Source: DATGJX01 sp963830545 (lineage in GTDB: Bacteria; Vulcanimicrobiota; Vulcanimicrobiia; Vulcanimicrobiales; Vulcanimicrobiaceae). Taken from it: 64,000 nt of DNA. The stretch covers positions 31,078 to 95,077 of the forward strand of contig CAWHMK010000002.1 of assembly GCA_963830545.1 (NCBI GenBank), read 5' to 3'. Both the position numbers and the translations under genes were made by a program. The notes under the pieces were generated by a model, which was given only the letters and a program-made list of their open reading frames with translations, ran no database searches and was not told the origin of the DNA. This document shows positions 54,656 through 64,000 of the stretch, piece by piece. Every line of letters begins with the position of its first letter. Position 1 is the stretch's first letter.

Positions 54656-55746
54656 TAACTGTTCCGCCCGCATTTACCATCGCGCAGATTGCCACCGTCG
54701 ACGGCGCGCGTGAATTGGCTTTCTCGCCGAACGGCGATCTCTACGTCGGCACGCGGGGAACGCGCATCTTCGTCGTCCGGCGCGCGGAGAACGCGCGGCC
54801 TGACGCGCCCACCGTTTACGTTACCATCGACGACGCGCCCGATGCGGGCGTCGCCTTTTCCGCAGGCGTCCTCTACGTCGGCACCCAGCACGCAGTCTGG
54901 CGCGTGCAGAACGGACGCGCGACGAAACTTGCGTCGGTGCGAAGCGGCAGCCCGCCGCCCGGCAGCGACGGAGACGTGCACACGACGACGTCGGTTGCCG
55001 CAACCGGCGCAGCGGTCTACGCAAGCGTCGGATCTTCGTGCAATGCGTGCGTCGAAACGGACCGGACGCGCGCAACCGTCGGCAAAGTACAAGACGGGCG
55101 GTATCTGCCGATTGCAAGGCGCATTCGAAATGCGATCGCCCTGACGATCGATCCGCAAACGCGCGCGCTCTGGGTCAGCGATGCCGGGCAGGACGAGCTT
55201 CCGCCGGGACATCCGTACGAATTCTTCGACGACTTAACGGCTCAAAGTCTCCCTGCCGACTACGGCTGGCCGTTCTGCTATGAGAACCGCCGCCACAAAC
55301 CCGGAACGAACCAGAACTGCACGCATGTTGCGTTACCGCAGATCGTCTTTCCACCGTACGAAACGCCGATAGGCGCGATCTTCTATCCCACCGGTGCGCG
55401 TGGCCGCTATGCTTTTGCGCGGCAGTACGCCGGTGGCGCATTTATCACGCTGCACGGCTCATGGCACGGTCCGGCGCAGGGTCTTTCCGGTTATCAGCCG
55501 CCGCTGGTCGTCTTCGCGCCCATGCGCGACGGAAGGCCCCTGCACTCCATAAATTGGAGCAATCCGGGCACGCAGTGGACGCAATTCGTGGGCGGCTTCC
55601 AGGCCGGCGGCTCCATCGATCGCCTCGGACGTCCGACGGGAATCGCGGTCGGGCCGGAAGGCGATCTGTTCGTGAGCGACGACCAGACCGGCGCGATTTA
55701 CCGTATTCGGCCCAAGCCGGATCCTACGGCTTCAGGCCATCGATGA
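54652..55746 (+). CDS. PQQ-type sugar dehydrogenase-like beta-propeller (copy 2, no export signal)
   Basis: A 364-residue paralogue of the preceding gene: GARELAFSPNGDLYVGT, SSCNACVETDRTRATV, NAIALTIDPQTRALWVSDAGQDELPPGHPYEFFDDL, YGWPFCYENRRHKPG and GRPTGIAVGPEGDLFVSDDQTG are matched block by block. It begins MITVPPAFTIAQI, so it lacks the signal peptide and lipobox of copy 1. Unless an upstream signal is used, it would stay in the cytoplasm. Tandem duplication is likely. Its 3' end overlaps the convergent TPR gene. Confidence 0.85.
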   Translation: MITVPPAFTIAQIATVDGARELAFSPNGDLYVGTRGTRIFVVRRAENARPDAPTVYVTIDDAPDAGVAFSAGVLYVGTQHAVWRVQNGRATKLASVRSGSPPPGSDGDVHTTTSVAATGAAVYASVGSSCNACVETDRTRATVGKVQDGRYLPIARRIRNAIALTIDPQTRALWVSDAGQDELPPGHPYEFFDDLTAQSLPADYGWPFCYENRRHKPGTNQNCTHVALPQIVFPPYETPIGAIFYPTGARGRYAFARQYAGGAFITLHGSWHGPAQGLSGYQPPLVVFAPMRDGRPLHSINWSNPGTQWTQFVGGFQAGGSIDRLGRPTGIAVGPEGDLFVSDDQTGAIYRIRPKPDPTASGHR

Positions 55747-56666
55747 AGCTTTGAGCGCGCGCCATACCGTCGTTGTCGTTCTGGATTTTGTACTGCCGAA
55801 GCGCCTCTCGCGCGTCGTATCGAGACTTCATCCGCTTTCGCGAGTTTATTTTCGATTTGCGCGCGCAGCAGCAGCGCGTCGGCATCGTGAGGATAAGCCG
55901 ACATGTAGTCGTCGATTTGCGTGAGCGCCTCCGTATAATGCTGGTCGCCGTACTGCGTCATGCTCAGCCAATAGTGCGCGCCCGTGAAATTGCGATCGAT
56001 GCTCACGGCTTTTCCCAAGTCGGCGGCCGCGTCGTTCAGGTCGCTTTGGCGATACGCGCTTAGCCCACGGTAGAAATACGCATTTTCCTCGCCTGGAACG
56101 AGCGCGATGACCGCGGTGCAGTCTTTGCGCGCGGCGTCGTAGCGGCTCGTTCCGAAGTTAGCGCGGCAGCGCGCGAGCAGCGCTCGCGGATCGTTCGGAT
56201 CGATGGCCACGACCTGCCGCGCATCGGCCAAGGCGAGTAGGTATTCTCCGAGGAAAAAGTAGGCTCGCGAACGCGCTCGCAAAGCCAGCTCTCGGCTCGT
56301 ATCCAAACTCAGCGCTTTCGTACAATCGGTTACGGCGCTGTCGTATTGCTCGAGTTCGTTCCGGGTATCGCACCGTGTGGCGTACGCATATGCGTAGTCC
56401 GGATTCAACTCGATAGCCGCATTGTAATCCAGCAGTGCTGCCGTCGGTGCGCCATTCGAATCCTTCGCGTCCCCGCGAAGCACGAGCGCCTGGACGTTTT
56501 TCGGATCGGTGTGGAGCACCTGGTCGAGAATCTCGATCGCACCTTTGTAGTCGCGCTTGTCGAATAATGCCTGCGCTTGATCGACGCTCGGCGCGCACAT
56601 GGCGCGCCCCGCTGCGCATGCGAAAAACGCGGCGAAAACCGCGGCTGCTATCACCCGTCTTTTCAT
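55724..56666 (-). CDS. Exported TPR-repeat protein (single-base frameshift near 55823)
   Basis: ATG 56666 encodes a signal peptide (VIAAAVFAAFFACAAGRAMC) and about eight tetratricopeptide repeats, for example AQALFDKRDYKGAIEILDQVLHTDP, ALLDYNAAIELNPDYAYAYATR and ENAYFYRGLSAYRQSDLNDAAADLGKAVSID. Near the end the frame breaks at KADEV. The +1 frame gives RYDAREALRQYKIQNDNDGMARAQ and ends at FIDGLKP with the stop at 55724-55726. Skipping one base at about 55823 yields 313 residues. It is presumably a periplasmic scaffold. The corrected tail overlaps the convergent propeller gene by 23 bases. Confidence 0.82.
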
Positions 56667-56727
56667 GAGTGGCCCTTCGCTTGCTTGCGATTGAAGCCCC
56701 GCCGCCCGCGGTGGGTACGAACCGCCC

Positions 56728-56916
56728 ATGGCTGAAATATTTGGTAAAGGCGGAGAAACGGTCCCCGTAAGCGGCTACTACGAATGTTCGGACTGCGGTC
56801 ATCGCGAGGAGTTCCGCCGCGGCTCGGCCTTCCCGCCGAATCATCATCAGGACAAACCATGGTCGCTCTATCAAGCGACCGAAGATCTGCCTGCGCAGCA
56901 GTCCGCTAAGGACTGA
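56728..56916 (+). CDS. Small zinc-ribbon-like protein (62 aa)
   Basis: ATG 56728 encodes MAEIFGKGGETVPVSGYYEC followed by SDCGHREEFRRGSAFPPNHHQDKPWSLYQ (in parts). CSDC gives one CxxC pair, and HHxxxxW could supply further ligands. The general pattern G-x-VPxSGxYxC-xxCG is like small YjzC/FmdB-like zinc-ribbon proteins. Its function is unknown. It is divergent from the TPR gene and overlaps the convergent SGNH-hydrolase 3' end by 11 bases. Confidence 0.72.
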   Translation: MAEIFGKGGETVPVSGYYECSDCGHREEFRRGSAFPPNHHQDKPWSLYQATEDLPAQQSAKD

Positions 56917-57553
56917 TTGCGCGCTCGACCGCGGCGCGGATTTGCGGGTACGCGCGCTGCGCGATCTCGGCGTAACCGAAATCGTTCGGATGGTAGCCGT
57001 CGTCGCACAGGTATTCCATCCCGGCGTAGAGCGGCGCGCTGGTGAATTCGAACATGTCGATGAACCCGTCCCCACGCACGTTCGCTATTTCGCGCATGCG
57101 GTCGTTGAGTCGCGCGCACAGACGCTGAATCGGGGCCTTCAACAAGCGCGGAACGCCAACCGTGCGCGTGACGTCGGGCATACCTCCGGCGACGACCTGA
57201 GCGCTCGGCGCCGCTGCATGAATCGCAGCGAGTAATCCCCGGAACCGGCGCGTGATGACGAGAACGTCACGCGTATACCGCAGATCGTTTGCGCCGGCGA
57301 TTACGAGCACGACGTCCGCGGAAATCCGTCGTAGTTGCGGGACCTGATGGCGCAGGACGTCCGCCATCGTGGAATGCGGGATCGCGAAATTGAAGAGCGA
57401 GCTTGCGGGGCGCTCTTCCCGCAACTGCGAGTGCAGCCGGTGTGCCATGCCCGTCTCGCGAGCGGAGGCGCCGAGCCCATACGCGAGGCTGTCGCCCAAA
57501 ACTGCCAGCGCGAGCGGCGCGGGTTCCCTACGTGGCTGCGGATAAGCGTGCAT
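56906..57553 (-). CDS. SGNH/GDSL-type esterase or lipase
   Basis: About 215 residues with the four blocks of the family: LAVLGDSLAYGLGASA (block I, nucleophile Ser), GMAHRLHSQL, VLVIAGANDLRYTRD (block III, Asn) and CDDGYHPNDFGYAEIAQ (block V, Asp-His pair). I chose ATG 57553 (MHAYPQPRREP) since GGGGAG lies 11 bases upstream, giving a short proline-rich leader and no clear signal peptide. The substrate could be an acyl ester, carbohydrate acetyl ester or lysophospholipid. Confidence 0.87.
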   Translation of the reverse strand: MHAYPQPRREPAPLALAVLGDSLAYGLGASARETGMAHRLHSQLREERPASSLFNFAIPHSTMADVLRHQVPQLRRISADVVLVIAGANDLRYTRDVLVITRRFRGLLAAIHAAAPSAQVVAGGMPDVTRTVGVPRLLKAPIQRLCARLNDRMREIANVRGDGFIDMFEFTSAPLYAGMEYLCDDGYHPNDFGYAEIAQRAYPQIRAAVERAISP

Positions 57554-57684
57554 CGGCGCCTGACTCCCCTTTACAATATCGTCCCCGCCGGAGCCTCGAT
57601 TAATCCTAGGACTTTCGACCGGCTCATGCCCGACGATCGGCGGGAACGGCATCTCCGGCGCTGAAGGTTCGCGCGGAGGGAACG

Positions 57685-57951
57685 ATGCAACACGATGATC
57701 GGAAACTAACGCGCGCCGATGTGCTCAAACACATCGTCGTCCTGCCGGCGCTTGCCGGTGCGCTCGCCGCCGACGCAGCCTCGGTCGCCTTGGCGGCCGA
57801 CAACAAGAAGCAATTTCACTACCAGGACAAGCCCGCAAAGAACGGCGAGCGGTGCAGCGGGTGCCGCTTGTTCAAACCGCCGGCCTCGTGCAAAGTCGTG
57901 ACCGGCACCATAAGCCCCCACGGCTGGTGCGTCGCCTGGACGAAGAAATAA
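57685..57951 (+). CDS. High-potential iron-sulfur protein (HiPIP)
   Basis: ATG 57685, with GGAGGG just upstream, encodes 88 residues. There is an N-terminal hydrophobic leader (ADVLKHIVVLPALAGALAADAASVALA) and then ERCSGCRLFKPPASCKVVTGTISPHGWCVAWTK (in parts). The C-x2-C, C and C spacing followed by a Trp matches HiPIPs, which bind a [4Fe-4S] cluster at high potential in the periplasm and donate electrons to oxidases or reaction centres. The leader lacks an obvious twin-arginine pair, though KLTRAD precedes it. It lies near the rRNA terminator. Confidence 0.88.
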   Translation: MQHDDRKLTRADVLKHIVVLPALAGALAADAASVALAADNKKQFHYQDKPAKNGERCSGCRLFKPPASCKVVTGTISPHGWCVAWTKK

Positions 57952-57973
57952 GCGGCGCGGCGCAGGGCGAATG

Positions 57974-58005
57974 CAAAAAGCCCGCGGTCGTTCGACCGCG
58001 GGCTT
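57974..58005 (-). terminator. rRNA operon terminator, usable from both strands
   Basis: AAGCCCGCGGTCG and its perfect complement face each other across a tiny loop (57978-58005), with TTTTT after it on the minus strand. It ends the rrn transcript 15 bases after the 5S. On the plus strand it lies 26 bases past the HiPIP stop and may serve that gene also. Confidence 0.9.
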
Positions 58006-58019
58006 CGTTGTATTTAATC

Positions 58020-58133
58020 TGGCGCCGACCTACTTTCGAGGGACCCTGCGGTCCGACTATCATCGGCGCTGGCGGGCTTAACTGCCGTGTTCGGGATGGG
58101 AACGGGTGGAACCCCGCCGCTATGAGCGCCAGA
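58020..58133 (-). rRNA. rrf: 5S ribosomal RNA
   Basis: The minus strand carries the conserved 5S loop text CCCATCCCGAACACGG-like (58088-58107), AGCGGCGGGG near the 5' end, and complementary ends TCTGGCGC and GGCGCC forming helix I. It is about 114 bases and lies 92 bases downstream of the 23S 3' end. Ends are approximate. Confidence 0.93.
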
Positions 58134-58496
58134 AACCTGATCCCTCCGTCGCGCCGAGCCGGAGCTCCAGGCTGCGACGAAGGAAAGCTGCGTAGAGAAG
58201 AACTTCCAGTGCCAGACAGAGGAAGCAATCAAAAATTTCCGGGCGATTAGTACCGGTCAGCTCCACCCCTTGCGGGGCTTCCACCTCCGGCCTATCAACG
58301 TGGTAGTCTACCACGACCCTTCACACTTACGTGATCGAGATCTCATCTCGGAGTCAGTTTCACGCTTATATGCTTTCAGCGTTTATCTGGTCCGAACATA
58401 GCTACCCGGCTATGCCCCTGGCGGGACAACCGGTTCACCAGCGGTTCGTTCAACCCGGTCCTCTCGTACTAGGGTCGACACTCCTCAAATCTCTAA

Positions 58497-58545
<49 letters not shown>

Positions 58546-58553
58546 ATCGCGTA

Positions 58554-58590
<37 letters not shown>

Positions 58591-58623
58591 ACTACAGCCC
58601 CAGGATGCGACGATCCGACATCG

Positions 58624-58919
58624 CGCGTCATTCCACCGTTCCCGATGGCGCAGACTATATCTTCACCTTTCTCGATTGCTCGAGGTAAGGGCCGGCGTAT
58701 GATAGCGGCGGTAGATTTGCACGACGCATCGTGCAGCGCTCGCTATCTCATCGTTCTTGCGAACGAATCAGTCGTTACGGGGTCACACGCAGATCGCTCT
58801 CGCGTGGACTTCCCACGGTATTGTCCCGCACTCGACACTTGCAATGCCGCGTGCGTCGGAGTTCACCGTTATAAGCCGGAACTTTTGCCGCTGTTTCCAG
58901 CGCAACACCCCTGATGTTG
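58624..58919 (-). ncRNA. Group I intron in 23S rRNA at position 2500 (L2500)
   Basis: The conserved GGCACCT/CGATGTCGG of the peptidyl-transferase centre is interrupted after T2500 by 296 bases. The 5' exon end CACCU plus the first intron base C pairs with internal guide GGGGTG (P1), placing a U.G wobble at the splice site. The intron contains GAAGATATAGTC (P7 3' strand, S element) pairing with GACTG upstream, GACAATACC-like P4-P6 text, and ends in G. There is no open reading frame, so no homing endonuclease. The 23S core sequence reads normally across the junction when it is removed. Confidence 0.93.
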
Positions 58920-59123
58920 AGGTGCCAAACCTCCCCGTCGATGTGGACTCTTGGGGGAGATAAGCCTGTTATCCCCAGAGTAGCTTTTATCCGATAAGCG
59001 ACGGCCCTTCCATTCGGTACCGCCGGATCACTTAGCCCTGCTTTCGCACCTGCTCGACCTGTCCGTCTCGCAGTCAGAGCTCCCTTTTGCCTATGCACTC
59101 TAAACGAACGGTTTCTGACCGTT

Positions 59124-59193
<70 letters not shown>

Positions 59194-59450
59194 GCTGTCC
59201 TACTACCGGATTACGGCAGCTAGTTAGAAGCCCAAGATTTTCAGGGTGGTATCCCAAGGTTGGCTCCCCGCGAGCTAGCGCCCGCAGATCATCGCCTCCC
59301 ACCTATCCTGTACAGAAAATCTCAGACCCCAACATCAGGGTACAGTAAAGACTTCATGGGGTCTTTCCGTCCTGCCGCGGGTAACCAGCATCTTCACTGG
59401 TACTGCAATTTCGCCGGGCCCCCCATTGAGACAGTGTCCAAGTCGTTACT

Positions 59451-59492
<42 letters not shown>

Positions 59493-59807
59493 CACTTTTT
59501 TTCCGGCGCTTTCACGCAAGAGTGGACTATATCTTCATCCAGGACCCTAATCAAAATCCCGCAGCGTCGTAACGTCTGCAGTTCTTTTGAAAACCTGGAG
59601 CTCGGCGTGTAGTCTCTGAGGATCCCCTACGACCGTAGGGTTTCCTGCGGATTGTCCAATCCACAACCATTTTTACTGCGACGCGCCAGGATGGCGCTAG
59701 CGATCGGAGCGATCGCCCGCGAGTAGGTTGGGCTCTAAGGATGTTCCCGCATACAGCCGAGTTTTCGTTCGCACATTACTGTGCGATGAGGCAACGATAA
59801 AGTTGTT
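59493..59807 (-). ncRNA. Group I intron in 23S rRNA at position 1931 (L1931)
   Basis: The universally conserved CCTAAGGT|AGCGAAATTCC is split after T1931 by 315 bases. Exon AGGU plus intron AAC pairs with GTTGCCT (P1, seven continuous pairs including U.G at the splice site). GACTA near 59609 pairs with TAGTC in AAGATATAGTCC (P7). GACAATCC and CTCAGAGACTACACG match typical P4-P7 text of group I introns, and the final intron base is G. It has no open reading frame of useful length. Group I introns are known at this site in Thermotoga and chlamydiae-related bacteria. Confidence 0.94.
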
Positions 59808-60320
59808 ACCTTAGGACGGTTATAGTTACCGCCGCCGTTTACTGGGGCTTCAGATCAAAGCTTCGCTTGCGCTAACCTCTCCCTTTAACCTTCCAGCACC
59901 GGGCAGGAGTCAGCCCCTATACGTCCGCTTTCGCGTTCGCAGAGACCTGTGTTTTTGTTAAACAGTCGCTTGGACCTATTTTCTGCGACCTCCCTCGGCT
60001 TTCGTCGTAAAGACTAGACCAAAGAAGGCACCCCTTCTCCCTAAGTTACGGGGTCAATTTGCCGAGTTCCTTAACAGGGGTTCTCCCGTCGCCTTAGCAT
60101 GCTCTGCCAGTCTACCTGTGTCGGTGTACGGTACGGGCACCTATGATCCTATCTAGAGACTTTTCTTGGCAGCGTAGAGTCCGCTACTTCGGATCCGAAG
60201 ATCCTCGTCATCGCATCTCGGAGTTGCCACACGGATTTGCCTATGTGACCTCCTACCAACTTAAACGCACACATCCATCGGTGCGCTAGCGTATCTTCCT
60301 GCGTCATCCCTTCGATTCAT

Positions 60321-60453
60321 AGATCTAACGAACGGTCGGCGCAATCGCGCGTGCGCTCGGTTGCGTCATAGATTGGCCCTCGCGCGTCTACGCTCGGAAA
60401 ATCAAGAGCGCTTCGTAAACAAGCGATTTGATTGACACTGTTCGGAAAGATCT
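60321..60453 (-). other. Extra stem-loop insertion in 23S (helix 58/59 region)
   Basis: Between conserved flanks corresponding to about E. coli 1530-1550, a segment of about 133 bases has no counterpart in E. coli. Its ends form a base stem: AGATCT (60321) with AGATCT (60448-60453), and CGAAC (60329-60333) with GTTCG (60440-60444). Internal stems include AATCAA with TTGATT. It lacks the AAGATATAGTC and P1 features of a group I intron. It is better seen as an intervening sequence or expanded helix, possibly cut by RNase III so that the 23S is fragmented. Confidence 0.6.
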
Positions 60454-61380
60454 AAACGGTCATCGGTGGTAGCAGAATATGAACTGCTTGTGCATCGCCT
60501 ACGCTTCTCAGCCTCGGCTTAGCTCCCGACTCACCCTGAGACGATTGACGTTGCTCAGGAAACCTTAGACTTCCGGCGAGAGAGGTTCTCACTCTCTTTT
60601 CTCGCTACTTATACCTGCATTCGCACTTGTAGTTCGTCCAGCCGTCCTCACGGTCGACCTTCGGCCTACGCTACAACGCTCCCCTACCGATTAGTTTTGC
60701 TAATCCCAAAGCTTCGGTTATATGCTTGAGCCCCGTTACATTTTCGGCGCCCCATCACTCGACTAGTGAGCTATTACGCACTCTTTCAAGGGTGGCTGCT
60801 TCTAAGCCAACCTCCTAGTTGTCTGTGCGACGAGACTTCCTTTACCACTGAGCATATATTAGGGACCTTATTGTTGATCTGGGCTGTTTCCCTTTTGACA
60901 ATGGAGCTTATCCCCCACTGTCTGACTGCTGCGATGTACGCCTCGGTATTCGGAGTTTGATGGGGTTCGGTAAGCCGGTAAGCCCCCTAGCCCTGTCAGT
61001 GCTCTACCCCCAAGGGTTAAATCGCAACGCTAGTCCTCAAACTATTTCGGGGAGAACCAGCTATCTCCAAGCTCGATTGGCTTTTCACCCCTATCCACAA
61101 GTCATCCAATGTTTTTTCAACAACAACAGGTTCGGGCCTCCACATGAGGTTAATCATGCTTCACCCTGCTCATGGATAGATCGCTTGGTTTCGGGTCTAC
61201 TGATACGGACAAGCGCCCTATTCAGACTCGCTTTCGCTACGGCTCCGGCTCAACACCTTAACCAAGCCCGTACCAAGTAACTCGCAGGTTCATTCTTCAA
61301 TAGGCACGCGATCACACATATAAAAATAGTGCTTTCACGGTTTGTAAGCACGCGGTTTCATGTTCTATTTCACTCCCCTT

Positions 61381-61414
<34 letters not shown>

Positions 61415-61952
61415 ATTCGCTATCGGTCTCCACAGAATATTTAGCCTTGGAAGATGGTCCTCCCAGTTTCAGACAGGGTTTCCCGTGCCCCGCCTTACTC
61501 ACGAACAACTCCGCAAGATCGATTGATTTCGCCTACAGGACTATCACCTTCTGTGGTGCGGCTTTCCAGCCGGCTTCTGCTATCGATCGATTTTGTAACT
61601 TGCGCCCAGCAGATCAGTGCTGAGATGGTTGCCGTACAACCCCGCACATGCAACGCCTGATCGCTTGCACATATGCGGTTTAGGCTGTTCCCAGTTCGCT
61701 CGCCACTACTACGGGAATCTCGGTTGATGTCTATTCCTCCGGCTACTTAGATGTTTCAGTTCACCGGGTGCGCTCTCTCGCGACTATTGAATTCATCGCG
61801 GAGTCCGAGCCCATGACGGCCCGGGGGTTGCCCCATTCGGAAATCCAGGGATCTTCGCTTCTTAGCAGCTTCTCCTGGCTTATCGCAGCTTGGTACGTCC
61901 TTCATCGCCTGTGGAGCCAAGGTATCCACCTCGTGCTCTTATTAATTTTTGA

Positions 61953-63955
<2,003 letters not shown>

Positions 63956-64000
63956 TTATGGAGCCGTCTTTAGTTGGCTCTCAATATTCGCTGACTTATT
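63956..64000 (-). other. rRNA operon leader, 3' part
   Basis: The 45 bases upstream of the 16S contain two inverted repeats on the minus strand, CCATAAA/TTTATGG immediately before the 16S and GAGCC/GGCTC around 63962-63981, likely parts of the processing stem. The promoter is beyond the window. Confidence 0.5.

Overview
The window is 64 kb of high-GC (roughly 60%) bacterial chromosome. It is dense with short-spaced genes, many sharing 4-base start/stop overlaps (ATGA or GTGA). A secretin, PilM/N/O/P-type proteins, lipoprotein signals and periplasmic proteins point to a two-membrane (diderm) bacterium. Short HisG with HisZ, PPi-type phosphofructokinase, an SdhA/SdhB/CCG-domain succinate dehydrogenase and a 23S gene with introns suggest a deep-branching environmental lineage. 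A member of Eremiobacterota (candidate phylum WPS-2) is my best guess, made by general resemblance only and with low to moderate confidence. Nothing looks like a phage, plasmid, insertion sequence or CRISPR array.

Layout. Bases 1-7.5 kb: the start of aroC (cut by the window edge), a zinc alcohol dehydrogenase, an extradiol-dioxygenase-fold protein, YceI with a divergent HxlR regulator, a TetR/MFS efflux pair, a short transcript ending in a terminator, a thioredoxin-reductase-like flavoprotein and a DJ-1/PfpI protein. Bases 7.5-18.4 kb: one compact minus-strand operon for a type IV pilus or DNA-uptake machine (pilB, pilT, pilC, a sigma factor, pilin, ccdA, a TPR protein, prepilin peptidase, pilM, N, O, P, Q). 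Bases 18.4-23.5 kb: lipid kinase, PAP2 phosphatase, PQQ-type propeller, phosphoesterase and a YihY membrane protein. Bases 23.5-39.5 kb: ftsZ, ftsA, then plus-strand membrane and chemoreceptor genes, then ftsQ at the end of a dnaE-hisZ-hisG-hisD-HAD-ftsQ chain, a GAF-GGDEF protein and two small unknown helical proteins. Bases 39.5-58 kb: sdhABE, an aldehyde dehydrogenase, assorted enzymes, pckA, pfp, two tandem sugar-dehydrogenase-like propellers, a TPR protein, an SGNH hydrolase and a HiPIP. Bases 58-64 kb: a minus-strand rRNA operon (16S - spacer without tRNA - 23S - 5S - terminator).

The most striking feature is the 23S gene. It is about 3.73 kb long because it carries two group I introns, 315 and 296 bases, at E. 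coli positions 1931 and 2500. Each has a P1 helix with the splice-site U.G pair, the AAGATATAGTC P7 element and a terminal G. There is also a separate structured insertion of about 133 bases. Neither intron encodes a homing endonuclease.

A second pattern is that eight genes (tetR, pilB, pilC, a chemoreceptor, dnaE, sdhA, pfp and a TPR gene) are each broken by exactly one surplus base. Removing that base restores a full-length, family-typical protein in every case. Several are essential, so insertion-type sequencing errors are the likely cause, but the uniform direction deserves a check. These genes are listed here as CDS with a stated frameshift.

Metabolically, SDH, PEP carboxykinase and PPi-phosphofructokinase fit respiratory growth on organic acids with reversible glycolysis/gluconeogenesis. 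The pilus operon, GGDEF protein and chemoreceptor fit a surface-associated life.
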